Positions 1 to 8,007 of a stretch of DNA of 42,532 nucleotides are shown here, in pieces. Each line of letters opens with the position of its first letter. The stretch's first letter is position 1. The notes below the pieces were generated by a model, which was given only the letters and a program-made list of their open reading frames with translations, was not told the DNA's origin and did not search any database. Source of the stretch: Acidimicrobiaceae bacterium (GTDB taxonomy: Bacteria > Actinomycetota > Acidimicrobiia > Acidimicrobiales > RAAP-2). The DNA lies in assembly GCA_025350565.1 (NCBI GenBank), contig JANXXO010000040.1, positions 1 to 42,532 on the forward strand, read 5' to 3'. The translations under genes were made by a program, and so were the position numbers.

Positions 1-1162
1 TGGCGCTCACCGTGACGCCGTTGTCACCCAGGCTCGTCAGCGCGCGAAGAAGATAACTTTTCACCAACGACGCGCGCGCCAGAGCAATGGACCTCGCCGC
101 AGTGGTTTTGGTCTTCGAGTCGCTGTAACCCGTCAGGGAAACGGATCGGGCGCCCTGGGAATCAATGCTGGCGGCGAGTTCGAGAATCTTTGATCGCATC
201 GAATCGTCCAAAATCGCGCTTCGCGGAGAGAATGGTCCGACGTTCGTCGTGGTATTCGCTATTGGGTTGTATTCGGCGACCCAGTCGATCTGGGCCGATT
301 GCGCCTGCGTGGGACAGGCGTAGTTCGACGTGCACCACGTTTGTTGTTGGAGATGAAGAGACAGTGGCTGATGGGGAATATCGGTCGAGACACTGAACTG
401 ACCCCAGATATTCCCGTCAACCGTGTAAAGAATGGTCGTGGGCGTCCACACCACGCCCCAGGTGTGCCACTGGGTCATGTCCACTTGCAGGTGCACTTGA
501 TCCTGTCCCCCGTTCGCGGCCCAAATGGCCGTGGCCGTCGTACCGTCGGTGGTGCCGCCCGTTTCGTTGAAATCAATCTCCGGCGGCCAACCAGCGAGTG
601 GCCAGAGCAACTCCACGATCGTGGGTCCGGGACCGGTCACGCGAGAACGAACGAAGAATGCCCCGTAGGTCATCGACGTGGCGCACTGGCAGAGTCCTCC
701 GGTCACCCATTCATTGCCGTAGGCCGGGTCTTGCCACGTGTTAAGTGACAACAGTCCGTTGGCGAGCGTCACGTGGGCCGCGCCAAATTGGGACCCGGTG
801 TCACCCGATGCGGTGCCCGCAAAGACGTCCCAGCCCGGTGGCAACGTGAGTCCATTGAAGTCGTTGACGTAGGTCTGCGTGTAACCGGGGAGCGCATTGG
901 CCGCCATGGGCGCTTGGCCCGACGGCTCACTCGGGTCCGTCGTCCCGTTGAGGAACTCGATGCGCGAGTTGACGGGCACCAACGGTCCCGGCTTCGTGGG
1001 ATGGCTCAAGTTCGTCGACCCCGCGGGATTCATCATGAGCGTGAAGCCACTAATGATGAGTACCGTGCCCGAGAGACCTATCCACTGCACCAGTCGCACG
1101 ACTCGTGGCGGACGGCGTTGCGCGGAAGGCTTGGGTGCTGGCGACCTTCCCACTACCTCCAC
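1..1162 (-). CDS. GH16-like secreted/anchored protein with C-terminal OmpA-like domain (3' end beyond window)
   Basis: The frame is open from a GTG at 1162 to the left edge (387 codons seen), so the C-terminus is missing. GAGGAG lies 8 bases before the GTG. The N-terminus is basic, followed by one hydrophobic segment (about residues 27-45), a signal anchor or uncleaved signal. Residues about 90-300 resemble glycoside hydrolase family 16 and are clearly paralogous to the protein at 11492-12796. The GH16 catalytic motif is present as PPEIDFNET (E-x-D-x-x-E), along with the shared motifs QWHTWGVVWTP and QIDWVAEY. After a short linker the chain continues as an OmpA-like peptidoglycan-binding domain: LTGYSDSK, then ALARASLVKSYLL, the usual layout of that family. 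I infer an extracytoplasmic glycan-cleaving or transglycosylating enzyme held at the cell wall. It is the last gene of the minus-strand glycan run inside the window. Confidence 0.8.
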   Translation of the reverse strand, partial: MEVVGRSPAPKPSAQRRPPRVVRLVQWIGLSGTVLIISGFTLMMNPAGSTNLSHPTKPGPLVPVNSRIEFLNGTTDPSEPSGQAPMAANALPGYTQTYVNDFNGLTLPPGWDVFAGTASGDTGSQFGAAHVTLANGLLSLNTWQDPAYGNEWVTGGLCQCATSMTYGAFFVRSRVTGPGPTIVELLWPLAGWPPEIDFNETGGTTDGTTATAIWAANGGQDQVHLQVDMTQWHTWGVVWTPTTILYTVDGNIWGQFSVSTDIPHQPLSLHLQQQTWCTSNYACPTQAQSAQIDWVAEYNPIANTTTNVGPFSPRSAILDDSMRSKILELAASIDSQGARSVSLTGYSDSKTKTTAARSIALARASLVKSYLLRALTSLGDNGVTVSA

Positions 1163-1320
1163 GATTTCAACTCCTCTTCGCTGCTTCGACCTGGTCGACC
1201 GAACGCTCACTCTTCCGATCGGTCCCGTCGCACCACGGCTGGGCGACTCTGACTACTTTCTCACAAACCGGCGACGCTCGATGGAGGGGCGAGCGATCGG
1301 CCCGTGACGGACCGGTCCGA

Positions 1321-2202
1321 TTACGGACCTTCGAAGGTACCTTCCAGGCCCTCGGGAAAGGGCCGGAAGACCAGTGGTACCTCCGCGGCGTTGGCGTCGG
1401 GAACGCACTGAGGTCCCCGCACCAGACCGAGCAGGGAATCGGAGCGAACGGGCAGCGGGACGCCAATTCTTTCGGCAACCCGCAGCGCCGCCAGCAGCGG
1501 ATGCCACGGAATGGGAAGGGTCGCGGTCGTCGAGCCGAGCTCGCGGGCCAAGGCGCGCATGACGTCAGGAAAGGTAGTGGGCGATTCGTTCGCCAGTCCG
1601 AAAACTCCCGACGCCACCTCGGCGTGAAGTACCAACTGCTCCACGGCGGCGGTGAGGTCGTCGATGTGGGCGGTGAAGAGCTTCGCGTCTCGAAACACCG
1701 GAATGACGGGTAGTCGTGCCAACTTCGAAAGGGTCAATACCATTCCTCCGGGAGTCCCCCCGTAGACGAGGCCCGGGCGAACCACCAGTTGATGGGCTTC
1801 GAGCACCGCGCGCTCAACGGCCAGTTTCGCGATGCCGTAGTGCTGGCGAGTACCGAAGTACGCCGACATTGAAGAGACGAAGACGAACCGTTGCACCCCG
1901 TCGTCGAGCGCCGCGGCGAGTAGCCGCTTCGAACCGTCGACGTTGCACTCCCAACTTCGACGCGGATTGGTCTCGCGGAGGTCCCAGGCCGCGTGGACGA
2001 GACAGCTGATGCCCGCGAAGGTTCCCGGTTCCGGACGTTCGCCCAGTTCGAAATACCGATCGGTCGCGTCCAACGAGTTCGGTGTGGACCGTCGAAATGC
2101 CACGACCTCGACGCCACTCGATCGCAGGGACTGGCCCAGCGCACTGCCCAAGTAACCGCCCGCCCCGGTAATCCCCACCACGACGTCGGCGGGGTTACTC
2201 AC
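1321..2202 (-). CDS. NAD(P)-dependent epimerase/dehydratase (extended SDR)
   Basis: Extended short-chain dehydrogenase/reductase of 293 aa. The N-terminal Rossmann motif is TGAGGYLG, and the active-site pair appears as HYGIAK (YxxxK) preceded by a Ser-rich VSSMSAYFG stretch. Such proteins epimerise, dehydrate or reduce nucleotide sugars, or act on other hydroxy/keto substrates; the substrate cannot be told here. I chose the GTG at 2202, which overlaps the stop of the upstream GMC-type gene as GTGAGTAA and puts the first beta-strand close to the N-terminus. An in-frame ATG at 2241 would add 13 residues but has no ribosome-binding site. The overlap argues for co-translation with the flavoprotein gene, so the two may act on the same sugar or lipid intermediate. 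Confidence 0.85.
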   Translation of the reverse strand: MSNPADVVVGITGAGGYLGSALGQSLRSSGVEVVAFRRSTPNSLDATDRYFELGERPEPGTFAGISCLVHAAWDLRETNPRRSWECNVDGSKRLLAAALDDGVQRFVFVSSMSAYFGTRQHYGIAKLAVERAVLEAHQLVVRPGLVYGGTPGGMVLTLSKLARLPVIPVFRDAKLFTAHIDDLTAAVEQLVLHAEVASGVFGLANESPTTFPDVMRALARELGSTTATLPIPWHPLLAALRVAERIGVPLPVRSDSLLGLVRGPQCVPDANAAEVPLVFRPFPEGLEGTFEGP

Positions 2203-3796
2203 GGGTACGTTCCACGACGCCGCGCGCAATTCGGTGGGCATTGGCCATGATGGTGAGGGTGAAGGTCGTTGCCGACACAGTGGGAAACACCGACGCGTCG
2301 ACGAGATGGACGTTGCGCCATGGATGGAGGCGACCCTGCGAGTCCGTTTCGCGACCGGGCAGGGGATCCTTCGCGTGCGGGAAACTTCCCCCGTAGTGAT
2401 AGCTCTTGCCGGGTGGCGAGAGAGCGATCATGGGCGCCACCGGCACGACCCCGAGATACGGGGCCACCCGAAACAGACGGGCCGTCACGGCGCGAAGTTT
2501 CTTTCGAGCGACGTCCCCGTCGTTGGCGTCGGGTGTGACCACCACCTGCGCTAAGTGCTCGCCCGGCAACGGCCGCTCAATGGTCACCTCAAAGCCGGGC
2601 GACCACCATGAGGGCAAGTACCCAAGTCCCACCGTCAGGTGCTTCAGCGCGGTCCTTCCGAGGGAACCCAGGAGCGGGGTCCGCAGCAGCCCAGGCAAGG
2701 CGTCGTCCATGGACTTGTTGTAGGGATACCCGTGTATTTGGACGAGGTCACGGCCCGCCTCGTCGAAGGGCATGACCACGTTGAATTGGTTGAGCGTGAA
2801 CGAGTTTTCTTGCGAAAGCGACGTGGTGGCGCGCAGCGACGCCAAAGGCATAAGGAACTGTGCCGATTCTTGAAAGTGAAAAGGCTGCGACCACATTTCC
2901 AAGGAGCTGGCCACCAGGCGAGTCGTGCCGATCGCGCCCAATCCCAAAAAGACTTTGTCGGCGCCGAAGGTGTGCAAGGTATCGGTGGCGAGGTCACGAG
3001 CAACCACGAAGGACCGCTCCCCCTCTTCGCGCACCGCCTCGGCCGCGTAACCTCCGAGATACTCGACGCGCCCACTGCTGATGAGTTGATCGAAGGTCTG
3101 CGAAGCCGAATAGACCAGCGAGTAGGGACAACCGGTCATGCACAGACCACACGACACGCACGAAGCGCCCTTCATGGCGAGGCGACTCTTGCCCACGATC
3201 ACTCCGTGGCGCCGCACTGACAATCGATAACGGCGATAGCGCGCGAGTACCTGGTTCGCGTTGTCACTCAGCGGAGGTAGCGGTTCGGCCGGTCCCCACA
3301 GCGGGAAATACTCCTCCAGGTCGTCGGACTCTCCGGCGTAGGGAATGCTCGAGAGAATGGCGCGATAGTCGAGCTCGAGTTCGTTGCGCGAGAAGGGCCA
3401 ATCCACGAAGCTGGCGGCGCTGTTGACCATGGTCTGCGCACCCCAGGTATTGGAGAAACCGCCGTAGGCGCCCGAGATCACCTTGGTGTTGACGTCGCCT
3501 TCCCCGCGAACCCCTCGCAACTGTCCAAAGTCGTCGAAGGGAAATGAGGATCCAAAGTTCCTCTTTTCGGGGAGGCGTTGATCGCGAGTGAGCTGGGCGA
3601 CTTGGCTAATGGTCGCCACGTCGGCAGTGGACCAACGACCGGGTTCACTGAGTGACATGCGGTGTCGAGCGGCCTCGTTGGCGGGCGCTAAGCGTCCCCC
3701 CACGTCGAGCACGCGAATACTCACCTCGGGATGTGCGTTGAGCGCCAGCGCCACCGCCGCCGCGGCGGGGCCGGCGCCGACGATGACTACCTCCAC
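2195..3796 (-). CDS. GMC-type FAD oxidoreductase with a C-x2-C-x2-C-x3-C-P cluster
   Basis: FAD-dependent oxidoreductase of 533 aa. An ADP-binding motif VIVGAGPAAAAV starts the protein, a GGFSNTWGAQ stretch (about 112-121) resembles the GMC flavin region, and a GMC C-terminal block, NVHLVDASVFPTVSATT, closes it. In the middle are Cys213, Cys216, Cys219 and Cys223 followed by Pro224, a ferredoxin-like spacing that could bind a 4Fe-4S cluster; iron-sulphur binding is inference. The start chosen is GTG 3796, with AGGAG five bases upstream; the frame is open further upstream but would run into the preceding glycosyltransferase gene. It lies between a GT2 gene and an SDR gene, so it probably oxidises a sugar or lipid-linked intermediate. 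The substrate is unknown. Confidence 0.8.
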   Translation of the reverse strand: MEVVIVGAGPAAAAVALALNAHPEVSIRVLDVGGRLAPANEAARHRMSLSEPGRWSTADVATISQVAQLTRDQRLPEKRNFGSSFPFDDFGQLRGVRGEGDVNTKVISGAYGGFSNTWGAQTMVNSAASFVDWPFSRNELELDYRAILSSIPYAGESDDLEEYFPLWGPAEPLPPLSDNANQVLARYRRYRLSVRRHGVIVGKSRLAMKGASCVSCGLCMTGCPYSLVYSASQTFDQLISSGRVEYLGGYAAEAVREEGERSFVVARDLATDTLHTFGADKVFLGLGAIGTTRLVASSLEMWSQPFHFQESAQFLMPLASLRATTSLSQENSFTLNQFNVVMPFDEAGRDLVQIHGYPYNKSMDDALPGLLRTPLLGSLGRTALKHLTVGLGYLPSWWSPGFEVTIERPLPGEHLAQVVVTPDANDGDVARKKLRAVTARLFRVAPYLGVVPVAPMIALSPPGKSYHYGGSFPHAKDPLPGRETDSQGRLHPWRNVHLVDASVFPTVSATTFTLTIMANAHRIARGVVERTRE

Positions 3797-3845
3797 GCGC
3801 ACTCCTCGCAACCCTCGCGTTGGAGCGAGCGTTGACGACTCGGCT

Positions 3846-4796
3846 TCACGACAGGCGGCCCATGACGGCGCCCGCGCCCCCGAGAGCGAGCGCGGCGACC
3901 AACGCGCCGTAACGAACCGGCGCAAAGAAATCGCCACCCATGAGCGCGCGACCTTCCAGTACGAGCCCCCTCGAGAGCGAGCGTCCCGCGAACCGGAACT
4001 CCGCCTTCAGGTTCGAAGCCTGGCCCAAGCCCCGAAAGGCCGCGACCTTGCCCCGATTGACGAAGAAGCACCGCCGCCAGAAATACGTCCAGGTCAAACG
4101 CGCCGCCGGAACGAAGTGGTGCACGACGGCGGACGGGTCGAAGATGACCGACTGGGGTCCGTGGGCGTGGATCGCGCGGTGACTGAGGTCCATGTCGTCG
4201 TGATTATCGGATTGAAATCCTCCCCAGGAGAGGAGGACCTCGCGGCGCACGGACATGTTGGCGCCAATCATGTGATCGATCGGCGCGACCCGCTCTGGCA
4301 GACCTCGATAGGCGCAACCGAAAATCCAGTTGCACTCCAGCGGAAGCCACCTCGGGCGCGCCGTCTCGTAGCGCGCAACCGGGGCGCCCCCAACGGCCAC
4401 GATCGTCGGATCCTCGTAGTGAGCGGTCAATGTGCGAAGCCACGGGGGCGTCGCCGCGGCATCGTCATCGAGGAAGACCAGTATGTCCCCGGTCGCCAAT
4501 TCCGCGGCGGTCGTACGGGTTCCGCCCAATCGGGTGTCGAACCGGTTCTGCAGAATCGTGAGTTTCCAGGGAACGGACTCGTCGATCGCCGAGAACTCGC
4601 GCACGCACCGGTCGTACATCTCGGGATTGTGGTCAATACACAGGAACACTTCGGTAGGGGGGAGTTCCTGGTTGACAACAGACTGGAGCGACTCGGTCAA
4701 GAGGGCCCATCGGTCGAGGGTGAAGGCACAGATGATCACGCTGATGGTGAGCGGCGCACCTGGCGAAATTGGGTGTTCGGTGTCACCGGTAGTCAT
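3846..4796 (-). CDS. Glycosyltransferase family 2
   Basis: GT-A fold inverting glycosyltransferase of about 316 aa. Visible are the N-terminal nucleotide-binding strand ISVIICAFTLDRW, the metal-binding DxD region ILVFLDDDAA, an acceptor-side region with GANMSVRREVL and NHDDMDLSHR, and a hydrophobic/basic C-terminus (YFWRRCFFVNRGK) that may sit on the membrane. The start is ATG 4796, with GAGGAGAG about ten bases upstream. The frame is open for another 117 codons upstream, but that part is not GT-like and runs into the previous gene. It lies 49 bases before the flavoprotein gene in the same direction. Donor and acceptor sugars are not readable from sequence. Confidence 0.88.
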   Translation of the reverse strand: MTTGDTEHPISPGAPLTISVIICAFTLDRWALLTESLQSVVNQELPPTEVFLCIDHNPEMYDRCVREFSAIDESVPWKLTILQNRFDTRLGGTRTTAAELATGDILVFLDDDAAATPPWLRTLTAHYEDPTIVAVGGAPVARYETARPRWLPLECNWIFGCAYRGLPERVAPIDHMIGANMSVRREVLLSWGGFQSDNHDDMDLSHRAIHAHGPQSVIFDPSAVVHHFVPAARLTWTYFWRRCFFVNRGKVAAFRGLGQASNLKAEFRFAGRSLSRGLVLEGRALMGGDFFAPVRYGALVAALALGGAGAVMGRLS

Positions 4797-4980
4797 GGGT
4801 AGGTTCTCTCCTCGGTGTGGCTGACGTCGCCTCCACTTCGTTTCCCCACACATGGTAGTGGTCCGTCCCATCGAACCTGATCGCCACCGGCGCCTCACTC
4901 GTCCGCCCATAGACCTTTGACCGATCCGTGCGAAAGAGTTGTGTTGGTCGTGACGCCGAGTACAACCCGGGACCCAAACC

Positions 4981-6798
4981 TTACTTCTGCAGTACGGTCG
5001 CCGTGGCCCAATGGGCGACGACGCTGTATCCGTTCGCCACGAGAGTGCGTTGGACGAACTTTTCCCAGCCCGCGCGATAGCCCACCACTTCCTCACCGTA
5101 CGCTTCTTGCGACTTGGACAAGATGACGAACTCGGGCTTGGCCGCAAGGAGGTGGGAACTTAGCTTGGTCACGTGGCCCGGTGAGCCGTCGGGAGCAATG
5201 TATTCGTTGACCAGTCCCACGTCGCGTTGGCCAATGGGCATGTAGTAGTTGGTCAAACCAATGACCTGACCGGCGTGGACGTGGTTGTAGACATAATCGA
5301 CCGCGGCCAGTTCACCCGAAGAAAACGACTCGTACGCGTCATTGCCCCCGCGAACCACGGTCGTCACCAACGCGAAGGCGAGGACGGTCACCGTCACGAG
5401 GGTGGGAATGACGAGATTGATGAGCCGCGTGATCCAACCGGGAGGTAGCCGGAGAAAGGCACGAATCTCACCGTCTTCGCGCGGTACAAAGGCCGACGCG
5501 GCGAGCAGAGCTGAGAACGGGAGTCCGTAGAGGACTACGCGAATAAGCCCCTCGCCGCCGTAACTCTGTGCGGCGAAGAGAAGGAACGGTCCGGCCACGA
5601 GCAGTTCGAGCGTGCGCGAGTCGGTGTGCCGGCGCAAGGTCCCCACGCCGGCCAATAAGAAGATGACGGCGGTGAGCAGGATCCTCAACTTCACCACGAT
5701 CAAGTGCGTTGGTTGACCAGTGACCCGACTCGTCACGTTCGAACTTAGTTTACTGGAGAACTGTCCCAGTGATCCGAAGATGTTGTTCAGGTGGCCGACC
5801 CAGTAATTACTCGCCCCCAGACTGAGCCACCCGAACGTGAAGAGCACGATGAGGATGATGAACTCGGGTCGTCCGAGGCGGCGGGTGGCCAGCAAGGCGA
5901 CGAGGGCAATGATCATCGCGGGCGGTGTCAGTTGATGGCTCATCGCGGCCGCCAGAAAGAGGATGAGCATGAAGGCGAGCAGACCCACGTTCTGTCGCGC
6001 ACCCCACGTCGACGTGGCGTGACGCCCAGCTATTCGGTCGCGAGTGAAGAACCGAAGCGTTCGACGCAGTCGATTGCGAAGCGAGCCGCGCCGCTCGGGC
6101 ACGAGGATCATTTTCATGGGCTGCCAACAAGCGAGACAGGCCGCAATGATGACCAGGAAAAAGAAGAAGTTCAGGGCCTGGGGCGAAAAGTAGTCCTGGT
6201 AGATCCAGTTGGCGCTGAAGTAGATGGCGATGCCCAACCAGGCGGCGCGATGCCCTACGCCGCTAAATTTGGCGATGACCAGCAGCGGCGCCAGATACGC
6301 CATTTCAATGAAAAGGGGAAACCATCGCAAGAACCCAATGGCGTTCGACTGTCCTGCAAATTTGGTGAGGATGGCCACCATGGAAAAAGCGCCGGGCCAG
6401 GAGAATCGTGCGTCGTATCCGTTGAGCGGTTGACCGTGGGTGAGGATGTACTGAATGAATCCGGCGTGGATCCACGAGTCGGTGAGGGCAGCGACCGGCT
6501 CAACCGCCGGGGCCGTGCCGTAGAGAATGAGCACGAACACCATGACCAGAAAGAGCAAGCTGCGCGGTCGAAGTTGCGGCCGAAAGAGTTCGAGACCGAA
6601 GCCCAAAATGACGAAGGTCAGCGCAACGAAATACGGCCACCCGAGTACTGACACGAGACCGTAGCCAGACATCCGAGAGTAATCGGCGGACTGGACGGCG
6701 AGGAACCACAAAACGATGGCGCTCGCGCCTAGACAAAGTCCGGCGTGCCCGCGAAGGTGTCGCACGAACGACTGGGGCGGCGAAAGGATCGTACTCAC
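4981..6798 (-). CDS. Large polytopic membrane protein, possibly GT-C-type glycosyltransferase or polymerase
   Basis: About 605 aa, with around a dozen hydrophobic segments over the first 480 residues and a soluble C-terminal region of about 110 residues ending in VLQK. An acidic loop after early membrane segments (LTDSWIHAGFIQYILTHG) and the topology recall GT-C enzymes or sugar polymerases that work on lipid-linked glycans at the outer face of the membrane. No signature clinches this. GTG 6798 is the chosen start because it lies one base after the stop of the 68-aa membrane gene, implying translational coupling. The longer open frame to 7002 overlaps that gene out of frame and is Arg/Ser-rich junk. 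In this locus a flippase, polymerase or lipid-linked sugar transferase role is plausible. Confidence 0.75.
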   Translation of the reverse strand: MSTILSPPQSFVRHLRGHAGLCLGASAIVLWFLAVQSADYSRMSGYGLVSVLGWPYFVALTFVILGFGLELFRPQLRPRSLLFLVMVFVLILYGTAPAVEPVAALTDSWIHAGFIQYILTHGQPLNGYDARFSWPGAFSMVAILTKFAGQSNAIGFLRWFPLFIEMAYLAPLLVIAKFSGVGHRAAWLGIAIYFSANWIYQDYFSPQALNFFFFLVIIAACLACWQPMKMILVPERRGSLRNRLRRTLRFFTRDRIAGRHATSTWGARQNVGLLAFMLILFLAAAMSHQLTPPAMIIALVALLATRRLGRPEFIILIVLFTFGWLSLGASNYWVGHLNNIFGSLGQFSSKLSSNVTSRVTGQPTHLIVVKLRILLTAVIFLLAGVGTLRRHTDSRTLELLVAGPFLLFAAQSYGGEGLIRVVLYGLPFSALLAASAFVPREDGEIRAFLRLPPGWITRLINLVIPTLVTVTVLAFALVTTVVRGGNDAYESFSSGELAAVDYVYNHVHAGQVIGLTNYYMPIGQRDVGLVNEYIAPDGSPGHVTKLSSHLLAAKPEFVILSKSQEAYGEEVVGYRAGWEKFVQRTLVANGYSVVAHWATATVLQK

Positions 6799-6799
6799 T

Positions 6800-7006
6800 T
6801 CAACCCACGATCTTGAATCGAAGATAGACCGCCGCCACGTACAGCGCGAGCGAAAAGGCAATCGCCAGGTCCAGCTTGCGCACGACGTGACGTTTGACGA
6901 CGAAACCCAGCATCGCGCAGCTGGCGCGCAGCACGACCAAGAGCACGAGGACAATGAGGATCGCCAGGACCACGGGAGCCGTCCGCGCGGCGAGGTCGGC
7001 AACCAT
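6800..7006 (-). CDS. Small membrane protein, two hydrophobic segments
   Basis: A 68-aa protein that is almost entirely two hydrophobic helices (about residues 9-34 and 47-62) separated by a basic loop, VVKRHVVRKLD. The ATG overlaps the stop of the preceding 289-aa gene as TGATG, and its own stop lies one base before the GTG of the large membrane protein. It therefore sits as a coupled link in a three-gene membrane module. I recognise no family. The size and placement suggest an accessory subunit of the large membrane protein, but that is only context. The frame extends 76 codons upstream to another ATG, but that part overlaps the previous gene out of frame, so I reject it. Confidence 0.6.
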   Translation of the reverse strand: MVADLAARTAPVVLAILIVLVLLVVLRASCAMLGFVVKRHVVRKLDLAIAFSLALYVAAVYLRFKIVG

Positions 7007-7875
7007 CACGCGGCCCTGGGCCCGGAGCGGCGATCGGACCGGCGCCACCTCGACTGCGCGAGTAGAGAGGGCAGACACACGAAGCACAGAACCGCTTCGT
7101 AGAGGCCCAGATGCCAAAAGTGCAGTGTGATCAGCAGTTGGGCACTCACCAGAATTATGGCCAAACTCGCCGCGATGCTGAGACTTATCTCGAGCGCCAC
7201 GTTCCTCAGTTTCATTAGCCCCACGAGGGACCATCCAGGGATGGCGACGCCAAACAATAGCCCGAACAGAAATCGCCAGGTTCCAGTGACCCCGAGCGAG
7301 TCGAACAGTAGGTTCACCACCACGACGATGACGAACGCCCGTGAGGTCAACAGTCGATCAATTTTGGCGTCGGACGGCACCGGTTCGTCAACTTCGTCGC
7401 CCTCGTCGGATTCGAACGCCGGCGGGTAGGGACCCTGGTCATCCAGTGACAACGTGGCGGGCGCCGCTCGGAACTGACGGTAGGAGATAACTCCCGTGGC
7501 CGCGTCGCCCACCGACCGCAAACTGTCAAACTCCCGGCGACATCGTTCGAACAAGACGTCGACCTCGGCGTTCTCCTCCTCTTCGGGTTCGCAGTACACG
7601 CCCTCGGGGGCGAGCACGAGATGCGTTCGGTCCGGGCTGATGGGCTTGCCGGCGTAGCGGAAGATTTGGTTGCCCTCGCGTCCGTCGTGCATGACGATGA
7701 CCAGGTCGCGTAGACCCAAACGCGCCACGACGACTTCCATGGCTCCGTAGATGAAGGCAACTCCCGACTGACTGGCCCGAAGTCGGTCGAGCACGAGCGC
7801 CAAGGGAGCGTCAGGTTCGTGGTCGGACGGTGGCGCTCCCGACCCGGTTCGCCGCGGATGCTTGCGCCATCTCAT
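7006..7875 (-). CDS. Unknown membrane protein with N-terminal soluble domain
   Basis: 289 aa. Residues about 25-175 are soluble and acidic, with a pattern (AFIYGAMEVVVARLGLRDL, then VIVMHDGREGNQIFR) that reminds me of a GAF-like sensory fold; this is a weak resemblance. Residues about 178-275 hold four hydrophobic segments, and the C-terminus is basic (RWRRSDRRSGPR). I do not recognise a named family. Its stop overlaps the ATG of the small membrane gene (TGATG), and the large membrane protein follows, so the three are probably made together. A regulator or scaffold of the glycan export or polymerising machinery is a guess from position. Confidence 0.7.
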   Translation of the reverse strand: MRWRKHPRRTGSGAPPSDHEPDAPLALVLDRLRASQSGVAFIYGAMEVVVARLGLRDLVIVMHDGREGNQIFRYAGKPISPDRTHLVLAPEGVYCEPEEEENAEVDVLFERCRREFDSLRSVGDAATGVISYRQFRAAPATLSLDDQGPYPPAFESDEGDEVDEPVPSDAKIDRLLTSRAFVIVVVVNLLFDSLGVTGTWRFLFGLLFGVAIPGWSLVGLMKLRNVALEISLSIAASLAIILVSAQLLITLHFWHLGLYEAVLCFVCLPSLLAQSRWRRSDRRSGPRAA

Positions 7876-8007
7876 GGACCTACCTGTGCCTTGCCCACGG
7901 GGCGTCCTTTCGCGCTGGTCGACGATACGGGAGTCCGGTTGTCGTAACTCGCACGTTCCGGCGCAATTCTAGACATCGTGCCTAGCGAGGACGCCGGGCG
8001 CCAATCG

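Noticed and set aside
3588..4802. Long plus-strand open frame of 404 codons
   Set aside because: It runs opposite the GMC-type and GT2 genes, has shadow composition and no domain motifs.
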